The position numbers and the translations under genes are program-made. From positions 124,001 through 188,000 of the forward strand of contig NW_020312024.1 of NCBI RefSeq assembly GCF_003144115.1: a stretch of 64,000 nucleotides of DNA, read 5' to 3'. The DNA is from Tilletiopsis washingtonensis. Lineage: Eukaryota > Basidiomycota > Exobasidiomycetes > Entylomatales. Shown piece by piece: positions 54,536 to 64,000 of the stretch; position 1 is the stretch's first letter; each line of letters starts with the position of its first letter. The notes under the pieces were generated by a model. That model saw only the letters and a list, made by a program, of their open reading frames with translations, did not search any database and was not told the origin of the DNA.

Positions 54536-56804
54536 TTAGGCGCTAGACGCAAGCGATCTGCGGGCGTGGCCGTGAGATGCAAGGGCGAGGGAGTGGAGCG
54601 AGGGACGTGTAGCTAGAGACAGGGGAACGACTGCGGCGCGAGATGATGCTGAGGCGCCGAGAGGGGTCAGAGGATGCTCGACGACTTCAGGCAGCGTCGT
54701 GCCCTTGCTGAGCCGACGTTGCGGCGCGTGCACCGGCGGCACATATGCCTGAGGCTGTGCGGGCGCGAGAGCGGCGGAGAGAGAACGAGGGACGATGGCG
54801 TCGTGCGTCATTGAAGGCCGACGAGGTGCGAGCGTCGGCTCTGCAAGGACGTGATGCACCTGCAGACGCTTCGAGCGGCTTGCAGAAGGCGGGTAACTAC
54901 GATGTGCCGAGCCCGAGCGAGGAGGCGAAGGAGTGTGGCGCTGCTGAGATGGCGTACGGGTGTGCTGCTGTTGCGAAGGAGTGTGGAGCCACGGCTCGGG
55001 CGCAGGGTAGGCTGCGGGCCGGGAGAAGTTGGGCGTGTCGAAGCTTGGCGAGGGGGTTGTGACGCTTCGAGGCGGCGTGAGAGTGGGCGATTCACACCAG
55101 CGCGGCTCGTTGGAGTGTCTCGAGCGCGGACGTTGGTCTGCCGAGGCGGCGCGGTGATGCGGGGTATAGATGGTGGGTAGAGTCGAGGCAGAGACGGCGC
55201 GGCGACCATGCCCGTGCCCCGGCGCAGGCGAAGGAGGAGGTCGAAGTTGCTCACTGCCGTACGCCGAGTGTCGCCGCTGCTTCTTCTGCGCGGCGAGTGC
55301 GGCTGCAAGTGCCTCTGCATCTTGTGCCGAGGCAGTCCAGCTGGTAGGCCGAGCAGCGCGGGCGCGAGAGACGGAGGCGGCGGGACCGGCGCTGAGACTA
55401 CGACCGCCTGTGGGTGAGTGTTCGCGCGAGCTGCTGTGGTGTCCGTGCGCTGAGCTGGGGCGCAGAGAGGAGAGGATGCGGGCGGGAGTAGTCTTGCGCT
55501 CGGGAGCTGGAGGCGCATAGGCACCGGCGCCCCAAGTAGAGCCCATCAGCGCCGGTGGAGGTGCGGGAAGCGTCCAGGGATGCTGTCGGCCGCCGCGGTG
55601 GGCCATGACGTGCTGCTGATGGAAGGATGGAGGAGGAAGAGGCGAGCGCGGGTAGACTTGCACTTGCAGGAGCGGCCGGTCGACTGGCGAAGGATCGAGA
55701 GCGAAACGCACAGCTTGCTCGCTCCTCGAACGTGGACGCCGAGTAGAGCCTGCCTGGTGGGGCAAGACGCTGGATTGAGTGTCGATCGGAGCCAGTGTGC
55801 GTGCAGACGCAGGGTCGACGCATGGCTCGCAGTGTGAAGTCTCGCTCGAGGCCACGGCATCGCCGTCGTTGGAGCTTGGCGAGTCGGGCGTCGGGAGCGT
55901 GTTCGACGAGCTAGCCAGACTGTGCGTAGCGCTGGAGTTGACGCTGTGCTCGCTTGAGGCGCTCGAGTCGCCGCTGCTTGACAAGGCCTCGCGACTGAGT
56001 GGCTGCGCCTGCCTCTCTGCCTCATTGCTGCAGTCCAGCAGTGCGCTCTTGAGCACACGCGGCGAAGGAGGAGCGACGAAGCTGTTGCTGCGTGAGACGT
56101 GTGCTGTGAAGGCAGGCGCGAGATCTTCGATGCGAGTGTGCGTGTGCGAAGTAGCCGAAGCGGGAGAGCTCGGGTAGTGTCCTTGGCTCGAGGGCGCGCG
56201 TGAAGGGCAGACGACGGCGTCGGAGTCGATGGCGAGACTGAGCGGACGAGAGCCGGATCCGCAGTAGAGACTGCGATGCTGCCACTGTCCGTGCTCGTCG
56301 AGCGTCATATGCGCCGCCAGCGCCGCAGCGTCGACGTGCTGGCGCGACTCGGTCGTAGTGGCGCGGAGCATGGGCGGCGTCATCGGCTGCAGGGGAGAGG
56401 TCAGCGCTGAGGTCACAGAGAGACGCCGGCCCAACTTTCGCTACTCCAGGCTGCCAACTCACGAGCACGGAGGTGATGGGCGCCGTGATGATCGGCGCCG
56501 AGCGACGGCGCTCGCTGCGCGCATTGACGGGCCGCTGAGCCCTCGGCGGCGTGTCACGACGAGTCGATGTATGCGAGCTGCGGCTAGGCGAGTGGCGTGC
56601 CGGCGTGACGCTGGCGCTGCTGCGCGGCGGAGGCGTGGTGTACGACTCGTGGCCGCGCGTATGCTGCGACGGCGCCGGCTTGGTGCGCACGGAGGAGGAT
56701 GGTGGAGCGGCGGCGGGGTGCCGCTGCTTGGGTGTCGCGGGTGCCCTCGCGGCTGCCTTGTCGGCAGTCGAGGGCGAGGAGAAGCAGGAGAGGCGGGAGA
56801 ACAT
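54536..56804 (-). CDS. Large Ser/Pro/Ala-rich disordered protein of unknown function
   Basis: I do not recognise this protein. Two exons, 56463-56804 and 54536-56386, with a 76-nt intron in phase 0, give 730 aa. It starts MFSRLSCFSSPST and is rich in Ser, Pro, Ala, Arg and His throughout, with many SP/TP and RxxS sites. Blocks that look more constrained are SAPIITAPITSVLVPMTPPM across the intron, AALAAHMTLDEHGQWQHRSL, RSEQAVRFALDPSPV, ASAQDAEALAAALAAQKKQR and RLSKGTTLPEVVEHPLTPLG. No signal peptide, membrane span or enzyme motif is seen. Similar composition to the gene at 12252-14350, but I see no shared motif. A regulated phosphoprotein is a guess only. It converges with PXMP4, 274 bases apart. 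Confidence 0.62.
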
Positions 56805-59501
56805 GGCGCCAGCGGTGGTGGTGCTGACGCGGCAAGTCGTGAGAGGGTCGTGAGGGTGCAGAGGCAGGAGCAAGCGCCAGACTCTTGAGGGCGAAGGCGA
56901 AGGCTTGGCCAGCGAAGCTCGGCCAGCGGCGCGGCGAGGCCCGCCGCCCCAAAAGTCTGCCAGCTCGCCGCATCTATTTCCGTGCACCCTTGGGCCTGCC
57001 TGACCTCAGCAAGGCACGTGCAAGTGGCTTCGCAAGCGCCACTCTCGCCAGCTCGCCGCTGCAGAGTGTAGCTTATCTGGTACGCAACGGGGATGGCCTG
57101 AGCGGGTGTGCCGCCGCTTGCGTGCCTCGAGGCGCGTAGCCGGATGTGCCCGACCGGGGACAGCTGCGTTTCAAGGCGTCTTGAGCAGGCACTGAGCGCT
57201 GGAGAAGCACTTGCCGCGCCCTCGCAAGAGACCGCAGGTGAAAGCGACACGACCGAGAGGGGCAGGAGAGGAGCGGAACGTGCGGCCAGGCGCGGACGGG
57301 CCCCTGAACATGCCTGGGCTGGGCCCTAGGTCGCCGCACTCGCCTCGGCGGAAGCACAAAGGCACCGCGAGCTTTGTCAGGCAGATGGCAGGCGCTGCAG
57401 AGACGGAGCCGCTCTCTGCCAGCCGCCACCCGCGCTGAGAAGAGAACCGTCGTGGCGCATGTCGCAGGAGTGCAGGCTGCACCGCACCGGCCTCCGACGC
57501 TCGCACTTGCGCACCTCGCACTCGACGGAAGCGCGGGAACGAGGGCGCACCCACCGCACGCTCGCGCCTCGACGCACAGGCCGCACCTTTCCTGCGGCAG
57601 GGTCCCGCTCGCGCCAGGCGGGCCGTGCACCCTTGGCGATGCCGCGGCGTGGCCTCGGACGTGCGGCAGGCGGGTTTTACGAAGGGCTCGGATGTCATGC
57701 TGCCGCTCTGCCGCTGGCGCGCAGGCACGCTGGCTGGCTTTTCGGGAAGGAGCATGTGACGCCATTGTGGCTCCTCGTAGCGCGTCCGGGCCCGAGGGGC
57801 CGAGGGGCGCGAGGGGCACACAGTGCGCTCTAGGCACCGCCCGCAGCCACTGTCGTGCCTCGGCCGCGCGGCGGGCGCAGCGAGAGCTTGGTAGAGTCCC
57901 CTCTTGGCGCGACTGCGTGGCTGGCCCGGCCCCTGAGGGGTGCATCGCGGCACCGAGAGGGGTCTGCGTGCTGCGGCAAACGTCTCCGACGGCCGTGAGC
58001 CGACTCCCGCGCTCGAAGAGGAGGCAGCCACGCACGCTGTGTGGCGGCGCCTAGAGCGATTGTGCACCTGTCTGCTCCCTTGAGAGGCCTCGCTGTGCTG
58101 AGCCCCATGACCGAGGCGGCGGTGCGGGCTTTGCGGACTTGCGCAGCACCACCGACTCATCGCCGACGCCTCGCGCTCAGGCCGGCAGCGTGGGCATCTT
58201 TCGCACGGCGCAGAGAGCCAAGAATGCTATGCGCAGCGCGCATCTGTACGCATACGATGCGCTGCAGCCTCGAAGGGTGCTTCTTGACGGTTGTGATGGA
58301 TCGATGGGAAGCCGCACCGGAGCGGAGCGGATGCCCGTTGCTAGCGAAGCGCGTGGGAACAAGGCGAGCTTCGGCCGAGGCGCGAAGATCCGCGGTGCAG
58401 GCGCTTGACGCGCCTCTTCTCGCAGGTCCACATCCTTCGCAAGTCGCCTGCTCCCGCTTGTGAGTGGCCTCTCGTTCTTCTGGCTTCGTCTGCTGCCTCT
58501 CGCAGCCCCTCTCTCCCCGATGATGTCTAAAAAAACATGTTAGACTGCTGAGCTCGCTTTCAACGAGTCCACATGGCGATATGAGCTCTGCTCACCACTC
58601 CTGAGGGGTCGAGATGGCTGCGAGGCCTTGACGATGCGCACGGACGAGGCCTGCTCTACAGTGCCACTTGCTGACACTTCTCTCTCCAACTTCGCCGGTC
58701 TCTGTGGACAGAAGCATTGCGCCGACGCTGAAGCCGGGATGCAGTGGAGCAGAGGGAATCCATTGCGTCGCTCGCCACACTTCTTGTCCCTCGCGTCTCA
58801 AGCGTCAGGAACGCCGCCAATGTCAGGACCCCACGTGTGTGAGATCGAGGTGCAGCAGCCAGAAGAGTTTGCCGGGTCTGATCGCACGTGCTGCCTGTGT
58901 GCTGCCAAAGGTTGACGATCGGCGTGAGGCGTGATAGGACAGCGAAGAGGCACCACGTGCGACGGAGCGATGCTCAGGGCCGCTACGCATCCTTCTCGTC
59001 TCTTTGCGCAGCGGCAGCAACTCGGAGCCCCACCAGCCGGCGGTTCCGGAGCGGTATTGTGGCAGATCTGCGGCTCAAAGCCGCCTTGGCGGCCGTCATC
59101 GTGCGGGCGCAGACGGACGCGAGCGGTTAGCGTGCGGAGAACGTGCGCAAACGCGACAGAGCGCGCCACGGCCAACGCAGCATCAGCCGCGACGCCCCTG
59201 ACGCGCTCGCAAAGGCACACCTGGGCCGCCGCACAGGCACGCTGCATTTGGAATGTCAGAGCTTGGCCATCGGGCAGCCGGGCGGTCGTGACGGCGAATT
59301 AGGCTGCAGTCTCACCTGCACGACAGTCAAATGCACAGGCGTTGGCTCGCCGGAGCGCCGGGCGAATGGCGATGCAGCGCCCCTGGCCGAGGGTTCATGC
59401 TGGGGGCGCGACGGGCTTTGGAACGTGCGGATCACAGCACTTGCCATACTTAAGGCTGACAGCAATCGATGCGGGATGATGCTCCTCAGATCCACCTCAA
59501 G
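56805..59501. other. 2.7-kb divergent intergenic region
   Basis: This is the largest gap in the window, between the start of a minus-strand gene and the start of the PhoD-like phosphatase. Open frames of up to about 330 codons occur on the minus strand (57073-58160), Arg/Ala/Cys-rich and without pattern. A short A7 tract lies inside a small inverted repeat at 58525-58545. Two promoters are expected; no gene is supported. Confidence 0.45.
58525..58545. repeat. Small inverted repeat with A7 in the loop
   Basis: GTCTAA and TTAGAC form 6-bp arms around a 9-base spacer that begins with an A run, the longest A tract noticed in this window. It lies about 950 bases upstream of the phosphatase gene. 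Confidence 0.6.
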
Positions 59502-61973
59502 ATGCGTTTCTCCCTCCTGCTTCTCTCGACGCTCGCAGCGTCGGCGCTGGCGGCGCCGAGCAGTCTGCTGCTGAGCAACATTGCCTACCGTTCGCCGTCG
59601 ATCGAGGTTGGCGGCGACGGACTTGCGCACGACATTGACGCCATCGAGCGCCGGCATGCCAAGCGTTCTGAGAACGGCGAGCGCGGCAGCTTCGCCGGCA
59701 AGCTGAGCTTTCCGTACGGCGTCGCGTCGGGCGACCCGCTCGAGGACAGCGTGTGAGTCGTGCGAGTGGCCCACCTTGGCAACTAGCTGATGAATTCGCT
59801 GCAGCATTCTGTGGACGCATCCGGAGCCTGAGCGCGACACCGACCAGCCGCTCTGCCTGCGCTGGGAAGTCTCCTCGGAGCCGGGCAAGTGGAAGGGCCG
59901 CGCGCTCGCCGACCACGGCACCGTGTGCACGACCAAGGACGTCGGCTACTCCGTCAAGGTCGAGGCCAAGCACCTCAAGCCGAGCAAGTGGTACAGCTAC
60001 CGCTTCAGCGCCGTCAACGGCGACAAGGCAACGTCGCCCGAGGGCCGCTTCAAGACGCTGCCGCGCCCGAACGACGACATCGCAAGCGTGAATTTCGCCG
60101 TATTTTCTTGCAGCAACCTGCCCGTCGGCTCCTTTGCTGCCTACGGTAACGCAGCCAAGCACAAGGAGATTGACTACGCACTGCATGTAGGGTGAGTCGG
60201 AAACGTGCATGTCGCCGGCGCGAAAAGCGCCCTCTGGCCTTCTCCGGGCGACCTGCAACTTGCGCCAGCATTGAGCGTCCGTTCACCCCATCATTCGTCT
60301 CGCTGCACCTCTTTGTCGTCGGCGTCGGCGATAGGGATTACATCTATGAGGGATCGGCTCGTTTGGGCGCTCCTGAAGACCGACAGTTCGAACCACGTTA
60401 CGAGATCGCCTCGCTCGACGACTACCGTCAGCGCTACAACGCGTACCACCGCAAGGACGCTTCGCTGCGTGCCATGCGTGCCGCTGTCGCCTGGCAGGTC
60501 GTTCCGGATGACCATGAGGTGAGTTGTGTGCTACCCGCGCTACTCATCATGTTGCATACTACACGATGCTAATCGATCGCGTCAGGTCGCCGACAACTCG
60601 TGGAAGGTACGCCCTTCGCACCATGCCCTATCTCGTTCTTTGCTGAAACTCCTTCTTCCAACAGGATGGCTCTGCGAAGCAGCCTCCGGGCACGCTCTTC
60701 CGCGGCGTAACCTTCAGCGAGCGCAAGCGTAACGCATTCAAGGCGTACTTCGAGAACATGCCCATCCGTCAGATCAGCACCACCGACGACCTGCGCACCT
60801 GGCGCCAGTTCCGCATCGGCAAGCTGGCGGATCTCAACATGCTCGACACTCGCCAGTGTGAGTCAGGCGCTGAAAAGCTCTCTGAGCGCGGCAGCGAGGC
60901 CTTACTGTCCCGCACACGGTCGCGAGGCCGAGAGGCGTCGGACACCTCGGCAACCTGAACGCATCGCAAAGCCACCTTCATCATATGTCGCTGACGCTCA
61001 GCAACTCTCTAGACGACAGAGACGTGACTGATGTCTACACCAACACTCCGTACATCGAATCGATCCGCAACGACACTTCGCGCTCGCTCATGGGTGGCCG
61101 GCAGGAGGCATGGCTTTACAACAACCTCGAGAAGTCCAAGGCGACGTGGAAGGTGGTTGCTCAGCGTGAGTCACCGCTGGACAATTAGCTCCACAGCAAA
61201 AGCAACCTCTGACGAAAGGCGGCTGCAGAGATCCTCGTGACGCAGATGCACCAGCTGCGCAAGTGCGTCGGATGCGCCCAGGATCTGAACTACGATGCAT
61301 GGGACGGCTACACGGCGAACCGAGCACGCTTCTACGAGGCCGTCAAGAAGACCAAGAACGTCCTGATGCTCGCTGGCGACACGCACGCCGCTTGGGTGTC
61401 GGAGGTGCACGAGCCGTTCACCGATGACTACGATGCGGCCACCGGGAAGGGCTCCTTTGGCATTGAGCTTGGCGGCACCGCCGTCTCTTCCAGCTCTAGG
61501 TGAGTTATGCTTCCACAGCTCGTCCAAGAGTGGCAAGATGCAAGAAGGACAGTTGGTGCGAGAAGGGCGGTTCGCACGCGCGCACGCGTCGTGGCGACCG
61601 TACCTCGACGCTTCGCACGTTGCTTACCCTCTTCGCACACAGCTACGGCAGCCTGACGAAGGAGATTTACGTCGAGCGTGCCAAGCAGCTCACCGAGGTC
61701 AACAAGGGCCTGCAGTTCGCCGAGGGCGAGCGTCGCGGCTGGTTCTCGCTGGAGCTGACGCGCGAGCGTGCCGTGGCGCGCTTCTGGGGCAACCAGAACA
61801 CGGCGCCCGACTCGCCCGAGGACCTGCTTGCCACCTTCGAGGTCAAGGAGGGCACCGACCGCTTCGTGCGCCCCATCAACGGCGGCAAGCGCCCGATTGC
61901 AGGCGCGCTGCAGAGCCTCGAGTGGGACCAGAGCAGCTGGGACGGCACGACGTTCACGCGCCCGCGCGCTTGA
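59502..61973 (+). CDS. Secreted PhoD-like alkaline phosphatase/phosphodiesterase
   Basis: Metal-dependent phosphatase of the PhoD family, expected outside the cell or in the secretory pathway, releasing phosphate from phosphoesters. Eight exons, 59502-59752, 59805-60191, 60335-60518, 60586-60606, 60665-60857, 61013-61165, 61229-61499 and 61643-61973, give 596 aa. A signal peptide (MRFSLLLLSTLAASALA) opens it; an upstream in-frame ATG at 59469 would bury it, so I chose 59502. PhoD features: an N-terminal beta domain (GKLSFPYGVASGDPLEDSVI, WYSYRFSAV), FAVFSCSN, the metal-binding Asp214 in HVGDYIYEG, VVPDDHEVADN (about 268-278), LNMLDTRQYDRDV, and AGDTHAAWVSE. One exon is only 21 nt. With the GDPD gene, this makes two secreted phosphate-releasing enzymes in the window. 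Confidence 0.93.
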
Positions 61974-62236
61974 GTTCATACTTTCTTTGTCTGTGAAATA
62001 GTACGAGCAAAGATTTGCGCTCACTTCTGTGTATGTTCAAGGCTGTGAAGCTCATCAGTCTCGGTGTGAGGGCGACTGGAGTGAGCGCGACTGGGCATGT
62101 CATACGCAGGCGGACGCGCCGCCGCCGTTCCGACGGCTCCGCGCGCGGGCCTCCACTTGAACGTCTAGCGCTGCCGTGCCCGCGAGATCAGCGAGCAGCT
62201 TGCGGCTGCCACTCTCCCTCTCACCACCACCGCAAC

Positions 62237-63174
62237 ATGTCCGTCGCCAACCTGCGCTTCCTCATCACCGGCGGCGCTCGCGGCCTCGGGCGCGGCCTCA
62301 CTGCCTGGCTCGTGCAGCGCGGCCACGACGCGTACATTCTCGACGCGGACGCCGGCGAGCTGAAGCACACGCTCGGCACGCACCTGCCGTCGCTGAAGCC
62401 GGCAGCCGGCAGCGCCAAGCTGGGCCGCTTCGAAGGCGCAGAGTGTGACATTTCAAACGCAGAGCAGGTCGGCGAGGCCGTGCGCAAGGCGGCACAGGTG
62501 GGTAAGCTGCATGACCTTCCATGCGCCCTGCTGACCTCCAGCCAGTGGCACCGCGGCGGGCTGCTCGACGTGCTGGTCAACAACGCAGGTCGCGCAAATC
62601 CGTACTGGGCGGACGGCCGCACGTTTGAGCAGATCGACGTGCAAGAGTGGCGGACGTACATCGACACCAACCTGAGCGGCGCCTTCTACGTCTCCAAGGC
62701 CGCCGTGCCGTTCCTCAAGGCCAGCGCGCGTGGAGAGGAGGAGCCACGAGGCGCCATTGTACACACTTCGTCGATCCGCGCTAAGCAGTCTGAGCCAAAT
62801 CAGGAGGGCTATGCCAGCGCGTGAGTGAGCCATGCTCATGCTTCGAGCCTTGTTGGCTGACACCCTGCCACAGCAAAGCCGGCCTGCTCGGCATGACGCA
62901 CTCGATGGCCAGCTCGCTCGCCGACGCACAGTACCGCATTCGCGTGAACGCCGTTCTGCCTGGCTGGTTCCCTACGGACCAAGAGTCGAGCGCCGGCGGC
63001 GCGTGGGACGACGGCCTGACGAAGGAGGACCACGAGCAGCACTGGGCGGGGCGCGTGGGCAAGATGGAGGACTATGCGCAGGCGGTATTCTTCATGGCTA
63101 CCAATGGCTTCGTCACGGGCCAGGAGATCGTCGTGGATGGAGGCATGACGCGCAAGATGGTGTATGTCGAGTAG
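62237..63174 (+). CDS. Short-chain dehydrogenase/reductase (SDR)
   Basis: NAD(P)-dependent oxidoreductase of the classical SDR family; the substrate is unknown. Three exons, 62237-62497, 62546-62820 and 62874-63174, give 278 aa. Motifs: cofactor glycines TGGARGLG (11-18), an acidic residue after the second strand (ILDADA) that suggests NAD(H), NNAG (99-102), catalytic Ser163 in HTSSI, and Tyr176/Lys180 in GYASAK (YxxxK). The C-terminal part has RVNAVLPGWF and GQEIVVDGGMTRKM, as in many 3-oxoacyl-ACP-reductase-like or sugar dehydrogenases. The first intron is only 48 nt and both frame-preserving and stop-free, so a form with 16 extra residues is possible. Begins 263 bases after the phosphatase gene on the same strand. 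Confidence 0.93.
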
Positions 63175-64000
63175 AGGGGTTGCCGCAACACGTCTGGACG
63201 ATCTCGTAGTCGGGCGAAGGCCCCGGCAGCAGGAATGGCATGCTCTCGCTGGACAAGTTGCAGTCGTCGAAGGTGCGCATCTGTCGCTCCAGTCGCAAAC
63301 TTGCCAGCCGCTAGGTGACAGCCGCAGTCGCAAGAGTGAAGGCGCCGCAGCGCGCAGCGAAGACGTACGGCCTTTGATGTGAGCACAGCAGAGCATCAGC
63401 CAGCATCGGTGCCGCCGCTGGCATCGGTCGCAAGAGCGGCAGCCGCAACGCAGCCGCAGCTGCAGAACGCAGCGAGCCACACCCGCCTCGCGGCTCGCAC
63501 CGCACGCGGCGCAGGCAAGCGCAGCAGCATCAGGGCCGTGCGCAAGCTCAAGCGAGATGTGGAGGTCTGCTGTCGACAGAGCGAGCAGCGCACGGGTCGC
63601 AGCGCGGCATGCTGCGCTTTCAGGCAGCGGGCGGGCGACGGGCGGCTGCAGCTGCTGCTGCTGCGGCATGGCGCAGTTGCGAGGGTGCCTCGCAGACGCG
63701 GCGGCCGGCCGCCTGTGTGCGCGCGCTGTTCCCACGCGACGCTGCGCGAAGCTTCGCGAGCCCGCGCCTCGTCCCACCGCCGCTTGCTCTCGTGCGCTCC
63801 CATCCATGGGCTCGGCGCAGCGCTGTCCAGGGCCCGGCCGGCTGGCTTGTGCGCAGATTGCGCTGCGGCCCCGCATCTCCGCCGCTCTCGATGGTGCTCG
63901 ACGCTGCGAGAGGCGGTGCTCGAGCCTTCGCGAAAGGGCCCGCCGCCCTTCCACCCGCTTCGCCCCCGCTGCGAGCCAGACGTCTGCGAGAGGCATATAA
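63175..64000. other. Terminal region with no identified gene
   Basis: No supported coding region. Frames on both strands are open for 100-390 codons but lack pattern. The window ends in CATATAA, which could be a TATA element for a gene beyond the edge. Confidence 0.4.

Noticed and set aside
57073-58160. 320-330-codon minus-strand frames in the 2.7-kb gap
   Set aside because: Two overlapping frames are both open, a sign of composition rather than coding; no motif seen.
60380-60400. AGTTCGAACCACG resembling a tRNA T-loop
   Set aside because: It lies in a coding exon of the PhoD-like gene and has no matching tRNA arms.
1-64000. Transposons, retroelements, virus-like genes, CRISPR arrays
   Set aside because: No reverse transcriptase, integrase, transposase, capsid-like or Cas motif, no long terminal or inverted repeats, and no spaced repeat array were seen.

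Overview
This window is nuclear DNA of a GC-rich fungus, very probably a basidiomycete. Genes are compact and most are broken by introns of about 40-220 nt, with donors that are nearly always GTGAGT or GTGCGT and frequent CTGAC/CTAAC-like branch points. The protein set is typical of fungi: a LIM-RhoGAP of the LRG1 type, a GPI-anchored serine-rich wall protein, an EF-hand MscS channel, an ARE-type sterol acyltransferase. The overall look fits Ustilaginomycotina/Exobasidiomycetes, but that lineage call is an inference. I saw no tRNA, rRNA, CRISPR array, transposon or virus-like element.

Layout. 1-10,200: the 3' end of a GPI-anchored protein gene (+), a small two-exon gene (+), then three minus-strand genes: PCNA, a FAAH-like amidase and a sterol O-acyltransferase. 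10,200-20,000: a 2 kb gap holding a perfect 26-bp palindrome, a serine-rich protein of unknown function (+), a 4-coumarate/acyl-CoA ligase ending in the peroxisomal signal AKL (+), and Nup53 (-). 20,800-31,800 (all +): a possible upstream exon or small ORF, an EF-hand MscS channel, a 200-aa unknown protein, and the LIM-RhoGAP LRG1. 32,200-43,300 (+): a 1,695-aa coiled-coil spindle-pole/MTOC protein, a 2.5 kb gap, and a large protein with possible arrestin-like segments. 44,400-52,550: a secreted glycerophosphodiesterase (+), then three minus-strand genes: a poly-Q/Pro/Gly protein, Rtf2 and a CHID1-like GH18 protein. 52,900-64,000: peroxisomal membrane protein PXMP4 (+), a serine-rich unknown protein (-), a 2.7 kb gap, a secreted PhoD-like phosphatase (+) and a short-chain dehydrogenase (+).

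This is ordinary chromosome, not a gene cluster. Loose themes are DNA replication (PCNA, Rtf2), lipid handling (sterol acyltransferase, amidase, acyl-CoA ligase, glycerophosphodiesterase), peroxisomes (AKL ligase, PXMP4) and polarity/cytoskeleton (LRG1, MTOC protein). Exon boundaries were set by hand from splice signals and reading-frame phase; residue numbers refer to those models. I found nothing that clearly amounts to a new biological system. The most unusual points are a charged insert in PCNA, a frame-preserving intron that would encode a poly-leucine segment, a possible 3-nt microexon, and a possible alternative first exon of the MscS channel.
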